Positions 6,515-13,475 of a DNA stretch of 13,690 bases are shown here, one piece after another. The stretch is taken from the NCBI GenBank assembly GCA_023450835.1, contig JAEXGM010000081.1, forward strand, positions 1-13,690. The letters are read 5' to 3'. The notes beneath the pieces were generated by a model. That model was not told the DNA's origin and did not search any database. It saw only the letters and a program-made list of their open reading frames with translations. A program made the translations under genes and the position numbers. Source of the DNA: Bacillota bacterium (GTDB taxonomy: Bacteria; Bacillota; Clostridia; Lachnospirales; Lachnospiraceae). Within the stretch, counting starts at the first letter, position 1; each line of letters starts with the position of its first letter.

Positions 6515-7615
6515 TTATTGTATATTATTATCTTCCTTCATTTCCTTGGGCGTTCTCCCATAGAACTTCTTAAAGGTCTTATAAAAATGTGCCTGGTCCA
6601 CATACCCCAGCCTTTCACCAATCTCCTTAATAGGAATCTTATAGGTAACTAACAGCTCTCTGGCCCGCTCCATCCGAAGAGCGGTAACATACTCTGAAAA
6701 ACCCTTTCCCACAGCGGTCTTAAACACCTTGCTTAAATACTCCTTGCTGATGAAAAAAGTAGCCGCAGCCTGTTCCAGGGTGATGCCTTCCGTATAATGT
6801 TCCTTTACATACTCTGTGATTTGCTTAATATCGATACGGTTTCTGGCATGGATCAGTTCCTGTATTCTGGTGTAAGCAGTGTAATATAAATCCGTCAGAA
6901 ATCCATACATCTCATCGAAGGAACATTCTTTGCTAAATACAAAAACTGTGCTCTTGCCTTCAAATATTTCTGCTGCGTCATACTGCCTTTCCATAATAAA
7001 CTGCTGCAGGGTACCAAGCATGGAATAATAAACGCATATCATAGTTCCTTTGGGAACCGTTCCGGCTTCATTCTTTACGATCAGTTCATAGATATCGTTC
7101 AGCAGATTCCTCATTACCTGCATATCACTGGTAATCATGGCATCCGCCAGACAGTCCCTCAGCTTATAATAGCTTCCGGCCCAGGAAGTATCCAAAAAAC
7201 TTCCCACCAGATTTTCTTCTCTTACGTCCTTTTTCTCCCTCAGGGTATGTATGCACTTCCTTAACAGCTGATTTAACTCCTCCTGTTTTATGGGCTTTAG
7301 GAGATAATCCAGGGCTCCTAATTTCATAGCACTGCGGACAAATTCATAATTATCATACCCGCTGACAAAGATAACACAGGCATCATTGCCTTCCCTTCGC
7401 AAAGCAGCAATCAAATCCAGCCCATTCAATAACGGCATATTTACATCCACCAGAATAATCTCCGGCTTCATGTGATGTATCAGCTCCAGGCCATATTCCC
7501 CGTCGGAAGCCTCTCCCACAATCCGTATGCCGAATTCTTCCCAGTAACCCAACTGCCTGATGACCTTTCTGGTCCAGGTCTCATCATCAATAATCACTGC
7601 TTTCGCCAATGTCAT
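6515..7615 (-). CDS. two-component response regulator, YesN type (REC plus AraC-type DNA-binding domain)
   Basis: Residues 4-120 are a receiver domain: acidic pocket Asp10/Asp11, phospho-acceptor Asp57 (IILVDVNMP), Ser85 (VSGYD) and Lys107 (LLKPIK). Residues about 130-258 are a less conserved linker region. Residues 262-366 are an AraC/XylS DNA-binding domain with two helix-turn-helix units (about 279-300, LEQAAATFFISKEYLSKVFK; about 328-350, IKEIGERLGYVDQAHFYKTF) and the typical ending FYGRTPKEMK. It should be phosphorylated by the kinase encoded upstream and activate the sugar transporter genes downstream. The ATG follows AAAGGAGA at about 7 bases and lies inside the end of the kinase gene (29-base overlap), indicating translational coupling. 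The direct target promoter is inferred from gene order. Confidence 0.95.
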   Translation of the reverse strand: MTLAKAVIIDDETWTRKVIRQLGYWEEFGIRIVGEASDGEYGLELIHHMKPEIILVDVNMPLLNGLDLIAALRREGNDACVIFVSGYDNYEFVRSAMKLGALDYLLKPIKQEELNQLLRKCIHTLREKKDVREENLVGSFLDTSWAGSYYKLRDCLADAMITSDMQVMRNLLNDIYELIVKNEAGTVPKGTMICVYYSMLGTLQQFIMERQYDAAEIFEGKSTVFVFSKECSFDEMYGFLTDLYYTAYTRIQELIHARNRIDIKQITEYVKEHYTEGITLEQAAATFFISKEYLSKVFKTAVGKGFSEYVTALRMERARELLVTYKIPIKEIGERLGYVDQAHFYKTFKKFYGRTPKEMKEDNNIQ

Positions 7616-9377
7616 TCTTATTCTCCTTTATTGCCTTCGTCAGGACACAGACCGTTGTCCCCTCTCCTGACCGGCTTTCAATGGTTACCCCGTATTTTGA
7701 ATCCGTATATTTTATTCGTATCCGTGAATGTACATTTCCGAGTCCGATATGGGAGCTGGTCTTTAGTGCATTTCCGGCATCTTCCCCCAGTATCTCCCTG
7801 ATTTGTGACAGTCTCTCTTTTGATAGACCGATACCGTTATCACTGATTTGGAGCATCAAATCATTCTCTTCTGTTACGATGGCTTTTAACTGAATCTTCC
7901 AGGCCCCTGCTTTGTTGATGAGCCCATGCTCCAGACTGTTCTCCAATATTGGCTGTAAGATCAGCTTAGGGACCACATATTCCATCAGCTCTTTTTTCAC
8001 CTGTACTTCAAATTCAATCCGGTTATCGAATCTTTCATTCTGAATATTCAAATACTCTTGCAGATAGCGGATTTCTTCCCTAAGGCACACCATCTCTCTG
8101 GTAAAACTCAAAGAATAGCGCATAATATCACTTAACGAAGTGGTCATGTCATAGATTTTTGTCACATTCTTTTCTAAGGCAATTCCTCCGATGGTCTGCA
8201 GGGTATTATGCATGAAATGAGGATTTATCTGTGCCTGCAGTGCTCTGACCTGTGCCTCTCTTTTCTCAATCTTACTCTGGTACTCCTGCTTAATCAGCCT
8301 TTGGTTACGTTCCATCATCAAATTAAAGCTGTTTTGGAGTATACCGATTTCATCCTTTCTGTCTGCAGGTATCTCTTCCGAGTAGCTGTTAATCATTGCT
8401 GTCTGCATCTTCTCGGCAAGAGCAATAATGGGCTTGCTGAGGATTCCTGAATATAACACCGAACCGGTAATGGAGATAATCACCGCAATACCGGCAATAA
8501 TGAGTCCCGCAACCAGCATCTGCCTCATGGCATTTGTAATTACAAACCCCGGCACCGCAAAAAGTATTACCAGCTTCCCTCTGTTTACGCTTCGATAGAA
8601 CCAGAAATTATCTTTATAATAGAATTCCTGCTCTTTGCTTTCCTGGAATCTTCTCGTAATATCGGCAAGATCAATTGATTGTATTTTGGAATCACTCTTG
8701 CTGTAATCAGCCTCAATCAGTTCCCCTTCATCATTAAAAAGCATAACGGATTCGTCTTCCGTTGTTTTGATATTTTCCAGAATGTCCTGTATTTCATAGG
8801 GCCTTATCTTCATAGTTATGAGAGCTACCGGCACATTCTCATAAAAGTCGTAAACCTGATGGGCAATCACAATCTCTTTTCCGTCCCGTTTAAACACGAT
8901 ATTCGTCTGGAGGGACTTATCCCTTTCTTCCCAGAACTTTAATTTTTCTTCAGCCTCTTCCATATCCGCTTTGGAACGCTTCGCCACCAGCGCCTGCTTC
9001 GTCTTCAAATTATACAATTCGATGGAATTAATATTACTGTCCATGCTTATTACGGTATTCATAGCTGAGATAAGCTGCAGCTTGGAAGTAAAATCCAGGT
9101 TTTTCCCGGTCTTGCACCAATCCATGATGATGTTTTTGATTTCCTTATTGACTTCAAAACTATAAAATTGATTCACGTAGTCCTTTGTCTCCAGACCTAA
9201 TCGGTCCTGCAGCCAGCCGGTACTCATTTTTCTGTTATAGATTAATTGCTCCTTTAACGTATTGCGGGATATCTGCACTGTGATTGCCGTCGTCGAACCG
9301 ACTAAAAGCAGAGAAAATGCCAGAATTGCCAGCAGAATTTTCTTACGGATAGATAAATTTCGATACCTTCCCTTCAT
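7587..9377 (-). CDS. sensor histidine kinase, YesM type (HAMP, His_kinase, HATPase_c)
   Basis: Starting at the ATG at 9377 the protein has 596 residues: a cytosolic basic start, a first membrane segment (about 13-35), an extracellular sensor region of about 250 residues, a second membrane segment (about 287-309), a HAMP region, a coiled linker, then the His_kinase motif AQINPHFMHNTLQ (phospho-acceptor His387). The ATPase domain shows the N box LQPILENSLEHG, G1 DNGIGL and G2 HIGLGNVHSR. YesM kinases sense extracellular sugars or related signals and phosphorylate YesN-type regulators. The reading frame also opens at a TTG at 9401, but the ATG nine codons later has the ribosome site (AAGGGG, about 5 bases) and begins the usual basic N-terminus, so I prefer it. 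The leader contains duplicated hairpin repeats. Confidence 0.94.
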   Translation of the reverse strand: MKGRYRNLSIRKKILLAILAFSLLLVGSTTAITVQISRNTLKEQLIYNRKMSTGWLQDRLGLETKDYVNQFYSFEVNKEIKNIIMDWCKTGKNLDFTSKLQLISAMNTVISMDSNINSIELYNLKTKQALVAKRSKADMEEAEEKLKFWEERDKSLQTNIVFKRDGKEIVIAHQVYDFYENVPVALITMKIRPYEIQDILENIKTTEDESVMLFNDEGELIEADYSKSDSKIQSIDLADITRRFQESKEQEFYYKDNFWFYRSVNRGKLVILFAVPGFVITNAMRQMLVAGLIIAGIAVIISITGSVLYSGILSKPIIALAEKMQTAMINSYSEEIPADRKDEIGILQNSFNLMMERNQRLIKQEYQSKIEKREAQVRALQAQINPHFMHNTLQTIGGIALEKNVTKIYDMTTSLSDIMRYSLSFTREMVCLREEIRYLQEYLNIQNERFDNRIEFEVQVKKELMEYVVPKLILQPILENSLEHGLINKAGAWKIQLKAIVTEENDLMLQISDNGIGLSKERLSQIREILGEDAGNALKTSSHIGLGNVHSRIRIKYTDSKYGVTIESRSGEGTTVCVLTKAIKENKNDIGESSDY

Positions 9378-9378
9378 C

Positions 9379-9463
9379 TTAACCCCTTTCGTGAATATCA
9401 AATCTTCAATTTGATATTCCTGAATCCATAGTTGAAAAAACTGTCTTTTGTTTTTTCAACCTA
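9379..9463. repeat. direct repeat copy A, double-hairpin module in the kinase leader
   Basis: This 85-base unit matches copy B (9534-9618) at 77 positions with no gaps. It holds two hairpins. The first pairs GAATATCAAAT (9393-9403) with ATTTGATATTC (9409-9419). The second pairs GTTGAAAAAAC (9431-9441) with GTTTTTTCAAC (9450-9460). Compared with copy B the first stem is eroded by a T-C and a C-A mismatch and one G-U pair. The left end includes the ribosome binding site of the kinase gene. Confidence 0.85.
9406..9459 (-). other. candidate 17-codon leader peptide ORF inside copy A
   Basis: On the minus strand GGAGG (9472-9468) is followed after 8 bases by TTG (9459), opening LKKQKTVFSTMDSGISN and ending at TGA 9408-9406, upstream of the kinase. 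The spacing equals that of the MBOAT TTG start. Copy B encodes a similar LKKQKAVFSTTYS but with a weaker ribosome site. Translation of this ORF would run through both hairpins, which could couple translation to leader folding. There is no family match I can recognise, and chance is a real alternative. Confidence 0.2.
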
Positions 9464-9533
9464 AGCTCCTCCCTATTATATTGTCTCTGTCGCCCGGCCG
9501 TACAGCTCGGTCTGCACAGCTTGGATTTCTTCT

Positions 9534-9618
9534 TTAACTCCTTTCATGAATATCAAATCTTCGATTTGATATTCATGAATACGTAGTTGAAAAAACTGCT
9601 TTTTGTTTTTTCAACCTA
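9534..9618. repeat. direct repeat copy B, double-hairpin module
   Basis: This copy has the more perfect first hairpin: TCATGAATATCAAATC (9544-9559) pairs fully with GATTTGATATTCATGA (9563-9578) over 16 bp with a 3-base loop. The second hairpin pairs GTTGAAAAAAC (9586-9596) with GTTTTTTCAAC (9605-9615). The two copies are 155 bases apart start to start. Between them lies 70 bases of unlike, more GC-rich sequence that includes a short minus-strand ORF (9547-9476). The regularity suggests either a small dispersed element or a duplicated regulatory leader. Confidence 0.85.
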
Positions 9619-9625
9619 TACCTGT

Positions 9626-9648
9626 CATGTTATATAAATTATAACATG
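9626..9648 (-). promoter_or_regulatory. 9-bp inverted repeat overlapping an extended -10 promoter for the kinase operon
   Basis: CATGTTATA (9626-9634) and TATAACATG (9640-9648) are perfect inverted arms around TAAAT. Read on the minus strand the second arm gives TG-T-TATAAT (9646-9638), a full extended -10 element; no good -35 is present, which extended -10 promoters tolerate. Transcription from here would pass through both hairpin repeats before the kinase ATG. The symmetry also gives a weaker -10-like sequence toward the plus strand, and the palindrome itself could be an operator. Confidence 0.5.
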
Positions 9649-9891
9649 AATTGCCGCTATTTTATATTTTGCATTTTGAATATATTTAGTTTTATTTATT
9701 GTACTTTTTTAAGGCAGCTGAATTTTAGTCTCCGGTATTTGACCCGATTTCTTCTTCGTATTTTTTATTTCCTACTTTTTTATCTACCACTTTCTATTTT
9801 ACACTTTTTCTGTCCCGTACTTTTTCAGAAATACCGCATATGATGTAGATAAACCGATTAATTTGTCATTTTTCAGAAAGGAGGATTTTTA
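9649..9891 (+). other. pyrimidine-rich upstream region of the flavoprotein gene
   Basis: These 243 bases hold no gene. The plus strand is T-rich and repeats ACTTTTT-like words (9703, 9774, 9803, 9820). The word TTTTTCAGAAA occurs at 9821-9831 and again at 9869-9879, just before the ribosome site. No consensus housekeeping promoter stands out. GTACTTTT (9817-9824) and CATATGAT (9837-9844) loosely resemble a sporulation sigma-E promoter but the spacing is short. Confidence 0.4.
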
Positions 9892-11358
9892 ATGGAGGAA
9901 GATTTTCTGCAAGGACTGACCGGGCGCGTCGTTACTCCGTCGGATCCATTCTACAACGCTGACAGGCAGGGCTATAATCATGGGGTTCAAAATTTCCCTC
10001 TTATAATAAATTACTGCAATTCTGCAGAAGATGTTGTAAACGCAGTCCGTTGGTCCACCGCCCGCCAGGTTCCCCTTCGCATCCGAAGCGGCGGACATAA
10101 CTACGAAGGATATTCCAATGGGAATTGCGTTCTGGTAATTGACGTAAGCGAGATGAATGGTATCTCCCTGGATGAGGCAAGCAATGCAGTCCGCGTACAG
10201 GGCGGTGTCACCAATGGGCAGCTCTACAATTATATTTCGGCCCTGGGCTATCCCTTTCCCGGCGGTACCTGTCCTACAGTGGGCTTAAGCGGTTATTCCT
10301 CAGGCGGTGGCTGGGGGCTCTCCTGCCGCTATTTCGGACTTGGATGTGACAGCCTGCTTGAAATAGAACTCGTAAATTATCAGGGAGATATACTAAACGC
10401 AAATCCTTCCTGCAATTCAGACCTCTTCTGGGCTTGTCAGGGCGCAGGAAGCGGTAATTTTGGCGTTATTACCTCCATGACTTTTAAGCTTCCTGCTCCC
10501 GTAAGTAATGTAACTCTAGTTGAAATCGACTATCTGCATGTAAGTCCTCAGGAACAGGAGGAATTTCTTTCTGTCTGGCAGGACTGGCTTGAAACTGCCG
10601 ATAACAGGGTGACTCTCATAGGCCGAATCTATCAATCAGAGGAAGATGGTCTTGCGATGCTTATAAGGGGAATCTTCTATGGAGGACCGGAAGAGGCAAC
10701 GGATATTTTGACTCTTTTTCTTACACTGCCTCATGCAGTATTCAATATAGAATATGTCACCTTTTTGGAGGCTGTAACAATCCTTGGCAGCTCCTATCCT
10801 CCTTTTGAAAAATTTGATGCTGTCAGCCGCTTTGCAGTGAGAAAATACTCTTCTTCCGAGATAAGCTATCTGGTCAACCTAATCAGAACTCCTTCTGAAG
10901 GAGCTGTGTTTACGGGCCTGTCCCTATATGCGCTGGGTGGAGAAGTATCCGAAACCGATAGTAATGACACTGCATTTTTTTATCGAAATGCCAGGTATAT
11001 CTTTTGGCTTGAAACAGTTTGGGAGGATGCCCGGTATGCCTGTGCGAATATGGATTGGATAACCTGCCGTTTTCCGGGATTTTCCGCTCTCACGACAGGT
11101 TCCTATGTCAATTTTCCTTTCTATGGCCTGCCTCTGTATCTAACTGAGTACTATGGTGACAATAAAGAAAGGTTGGAAGCCATTAAGAAGAAATATGACC
11201 CTTATAATGTATTTACTTTTCCCCAGGGCTTACGAAAGAGTACTTCCGGTTTCGTACCGGCACCTTATACTGCTGCTGAAAGCTCAGACAGCGCCTACTC
11301 TGCTTCCGCAGAAAATCATAGAAACTTCCGTTATGTGAATAAGATGGTTCCTTTATAA
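9892..11358 (+). CDS. FAD-linked oxidoreductase of the berberine bridge enzyme (BBE-like) family
   Basis: The product has 488 residues and no signal peptide. Residues about 35-205 form the FAD-binding PCMH domain: RIRSGGHNYEGYS contains His69 and GGTCPTVGLSGYSSGGGWG contains Cys127, the two positions that bind FAD covalently in bicovalent family members; GAGSGNFGVIT follows. The C-terminal BBE segment (YYGDNKERLEAIKKKYDPYN then FTFPQGL) is clear. Family members oxidise sugars, alkaloids or other alcohols; the Bacillus spore-coat protein CotQ (YvdP) belongs to the same family. About 45 residues rich in Ser, Ala and Tyr extend past the BBE domain. GGAGG lies 7 bases before the ATG. The gene is alone on the plus strand, divergent from the kinase operon and convergent with a methyltransferase gene. 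Substrate and electron acceptor are unknown. Confidence 0.9.
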   Translation: MEEDFLQGLTGRVVTPSDPFYNADRQGYNHGVQNFPLIINYCNSAEDVVNAVRWSTARQVPLRIRSGGHNYEGYSNGNCVLVIDVSEMNGISLDEASNAVRVQGGVTNGQLYNYISALGYPFPGGTCPTVGLSGYSSGGGWGLSCRYFGLGCDSLLEIELVNYQGDILNANPSCNSDLFWACQGAGSGNFGVITSMTFKLPAPVSNVTLVEIDYLHVSPQEQEEFLSVWQDWLETADNRVTLIGRIYQSEEDGLAMLIRGIFYGGPEEATDILTLFLTLPHAVFNIEYVTFLEAVTILGSSYPPFEKFDAVSRFAVRKYSSSEISYLVNLIRTPSEGAVFTGLSLYALGGEVSETDSNDTAFFYRNARYIFWLETVWEDARYACANMDWITCRFPGFSALTTGSYVNFPFYGLPLYLTEYYGDNKERLEAIKKKYDPYNVFTFPQGLRKSTSGFVPAPYTAAESSDSAYSASAENHRNFRYVNKMVPL

Positions 11359-11373
11359 CCTTTAGTTAAAGAA

Positions 11374-11409
11374 TAAGGCAGCACCATGTTTATGAATGGT
11401 ACTGCCTTA
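11374..11409. terminator. hairpin between convergent genes, probable shared terminator
   Basis: TAAGGCAG pairs with CTGCCTTA, then after a C-A mismatch ACCA pairs with TGGT around a 10-base loop. It sits 15 bases after the flavoprotein stop and 25 bases beyond the end of the methyltransferase gene on the other strand. Neither side has a long T-run (minus-strand continuation TTCTTT is the better one), so efficiency is uncertain. Confidence 0.65.
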
Positions 11410-11434
11410 AAATCAAGACTGCTTTCAATTACCC

Positions 11435-12124
11435 TTAATCTTTCTTCAATATAATATGATGAAAAAATGCAACGGCCTTAAACTCTTCCAGGTCACTTAC
11501 CGCCTTCTCCATCTGAAGCATCTTCTCCTGCCATGTATTGTCCTTTTGAATCTCCTGATTCTGCTGCAGGTCCCAAAAAGTCCGCAGCCCAAGAATCTTT
11601 TGGACCTTAAAAGCCTCCGACCATTTTAATATATCTGAATCATCGTAGTAATCAATTGCCCCAAATTGCTTTGACTGTCCGTTCTCACCTTCTAACAATT
11701 CATTTGCATGGTCAAAATTATTTAACAGCACCACCATCTGCATTACCCTTCCGGCTCTATTGTGTTTTAATATAGACAGATACCCTCCTGGCTTTAATAT
11801 CCTGGAGAACTCTTTTATAATCTCTTCTCTTTCCTTCGCATACTCAAGTACATTATGACACAATATCACATCAAAGAATTCATCCTCAAAACTTTTAAGT
11901 TCCTGCAATCCTCCCCGTATCTGCTTATACTCATGCTCCTGAGAACGGTTACGAAGCATCTCTTCATCCGGTTCAATGGCTATAACTTCATTTTCCACAG
12001 CAAAATAATCCGCTGAAATGCCATTTCCGCTTCCAAAATCTAAAACACGCTTATTCTGTACGAACTCCAGTTGTCCCCATACCATTTTCTTTTGCAGCAG
12101 CTCCCAGGGTTCAATATTCTTCAT
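11435..12124 (-). CDS. class I SAM-dependent methyltransferase, CmoM/SmtA-like
   Basis: The product has 229 residues. The SAM-binding motif VLDFGSGNG is at 27-35, with the acidic ribose-binding residue Glu51 (VIAIEPD) and the post-motif CHNVLEYAKE near 89-98. The rest resembles, by my memory of the E. coli sequence, the tRNA-modifying CmoM (SmtA): LKPGGYLSILKHNRAG, then NNFDHA, a Trp-containing segment near 168, then ILGLRTFWDL and a C-terminal FHHIILKK strand. CmoM methylates carboxymethoxyuridine in tRNA; whether this protein does so is unproven, because no CmoB is seen here and a small-molecule methyltransferase is possible. It starts 15 bases after the phosphoesterase stop, with GGAGG directly after that stop, so the two are coupled. 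Confidence 0.85.
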   Translation of the reverse strand: MKNIEPWELLQKKMVWGQLEFVQNKRVLDFGSGNGISADYFAVENEVIAIEPDEEMLRNRSQEHEYKQIRGGLQELKSFEDEFFDVILCHNVLEYAKEREEIIKEFSRILKPGGYLSILKHNRAGRVMQMVVLLNNFDHANELLEGENGQSKQFGAIDYYDDSDILKWSEAFKVQKILGLRTFWDLQQNQEIQKDNTWQEKMLQMEKAVSDLEEFKAVAFFHHIILKKD

Positions 12125-12139
12125 CTTTCTTTAACCTCC

Positions 12140-12658
12140 TTACCGCAATTCATACTCTATTTCAATAATAGATTCTTCATTTTCACCAATCATCTCCACT
12201 GATATGGTATCGACCGTTGTTTCATATGTAGCTTTATAACTTCCCAGGTCTCTCAGGGCATTTTCCATTTCTTCTTTGGTGTGAATTCTTCCAACTGTCA
12301 TATGAGGTATATAAGGATAATCCATTTTGTATTTTTCTAAGATTCCCTGATATAAAGCATTGTGGATATTATCTATGTATTCTTTTCCTTCTATTACATT
12401 TAAGAACAGATAATATCCAAAGCTATCATCCTGCTTTGTAAATCCACCCATTTGCAGATTAAATGGTTTCACATCCTTTAAAGAAACAGCCAGCCATTCA
12501 GTAAGCTCATCATTACTAATTTCACTCTCAAAAGGAAATACCAAGGTTACATGAGGTAAAACCTTTTCTGCCAAAGGGTCATACTTTTTTCTGATTTCAT
12601 TTATGCTCTGTATATTATCAAACTTTGGAAATATCATTATTGTTCTTTGCTTTACCAT
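12140..12658 (-). CDS. 2H phosphoesterase superfamily protein (2'-5' RNA ligase/YjcG-like)
   Basis: This 172-residue protein carries the two catalytic His-x-Thr motifs of the 2H superfamily: PHVTLVF (His36, Thr38) and PHMTVGRI (His119, Thr121), with the expected spacing of about 80 residues and a duplicated alpha-beta layout. Family members hydrolyse or ligate 2',5' or cyclic phosphate bonds in RNA or nucleotides in the cytosol; the exact substrate is not predictable. The ATG follows GGTGG at a short 4-5 base spacing. It lies between two methyltransferase genes and is coupled to the second, which together with the CmoM-like neighbour hints at an RNA-processing role. That link is inference from context only. 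Confidence 0.85.
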   Translation of the reverse strand: MVKQRTIMIFPKFDNIQSINEIRKKYDPLAEKVLPHVTLVFPFESEISNDELTEWLAVSLKDVKPFNLQMGGFTKQDDSFGYYLFLNVIEGKEYIDNIHNALYQGILEKYKMDYPYIPHMTVGRIHTKEEMENALRDLGSYKATYETTVDTISVEMIGENEESIIEIEYELR

Positions 12659-12725
12659 AAAACCACCAATTCATTTAATTTTGCAAATGTCCTTTAATTT
12701 TCACGCTTACACACCTATCCGTACA

Positions 12726-13475
12726 TTACAACTTCTTCGCTTTGATGATGAAGGATAACGGAAAATTCTTTGCTTTATAGGGGGTATAATAACCTTCCTG
12801 AAACTCTACGGGTGCATCCAGTACTTTCCGGTCTGTTTCCTCCACCAGGCATTCTACCAAAAAGCCTGTATGGGCAAGGCTATTTATGTATGTAGACAGT
12901 TTACGATTCTTAAGGGTTACCGGGTTACCGCGCTGATTGTAAGAAAAATCCTCTTCATTAAAATAGCTATTTTCAAAGACCATGGAATTATTTTGAGCCT
13001 CTACACAGCGCATAAGCGGATGATCCCAGGAGAATATGAAAACACCATCCTTTTTGAGATAAGATGCTATATTCTGAAAGGTTGTCTGCAAATCCACCGT
13101 CCAGCCAATGGCATAGATGGAATACACCACGTCAAAGTATTCTGTTGGGAGCCCGCAATTTACCTCCATTGGGGAATTGAAAAGCTTCGACTCATAGTTA
13201 TTGTCACTTAAAAACTGTTGTGCATTTTCAATCTGCCTTGTTGATATATCAAGCCCCCAAAGCTCGCCTGCACCATTATCACCGCACCATTTAAGGGAAT
13301 GACCGCTGCCGCAGCCAATATCAAGAACCCTTTTACCCTTAAGTTCAGGAAATAACCCCAGTTCTTCCTCGGTCGGGATAAGGCAGCCATATGCGGGTAA
13401 CGCTGTTGACCCAATCCAGCTGTCAGCCATAGTATCCCAGCTTTGCTTGTTCTGAAGCAGTATATTTTCATTCAT
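12726..13475 (-). CDS. class I SAM-dependent methyltransferase
   Basis: The product has 249 residues. The SAM motif VLDIGCGSGHSL starts at residue 50, Asp76 (LWGLDIS) should bind the ribose, and FDVVYSIYAIGWTVD (about 114-128) is the motif II region; DGVFIFSWDHPLMRC follows. The fold is Methyltransf_11/25 type. The N-terminal part (SWDTMADSW) is common among small-molecule methyltransferases. The substrate is not predictable. The start overlaps the stop of the upstream ORF as ATGA, and GGGAG is 6 bases before the ATG, both supporting this start. The next gene starts 67 bases downstream on the same strand. Confidence 0.9.
   Translation of the reverse strand: MNENILLQNKQSWDTMADSWIGSTALPAYGCLIPTEEELGLFPELKGKRVLDIGCGSGHSLKWCGDNGAGELWGLDISTRQIENAQQFLSDNNYESKLFNSPMEVNCGLPTEYFDVVYSIYAIGWTVDLQTTFQNIASYLKKDGVFIFSWDHPLMRCVEAQNNSMVFENSYFNEEDFSYNQRGNPVTLKNRKLSTYINSLAHTGFLVECLVEETDRKVLDAPVEFQEGYYTPYKAKNFPLSFIIKAKKL

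Noticed and set aside
9378..9401. An eight-residue longer kinase start at a TTG (9401)
   Set aside because: It lies inside the first hairpin of repeat A without its own ribosome site, whereas the ATG at 9377 has one.
9379..9618. CRISPR array
   Set aside because: Only two copies of an 85-base unit exist, with a 70-base spacer and no cas genes nearby.
9379..9648. Insertion sequence or transposon ends
   Set aside because: There is no transposase frame, and the copies are direct rather than inverted; a small non-autonomous element remains possible.
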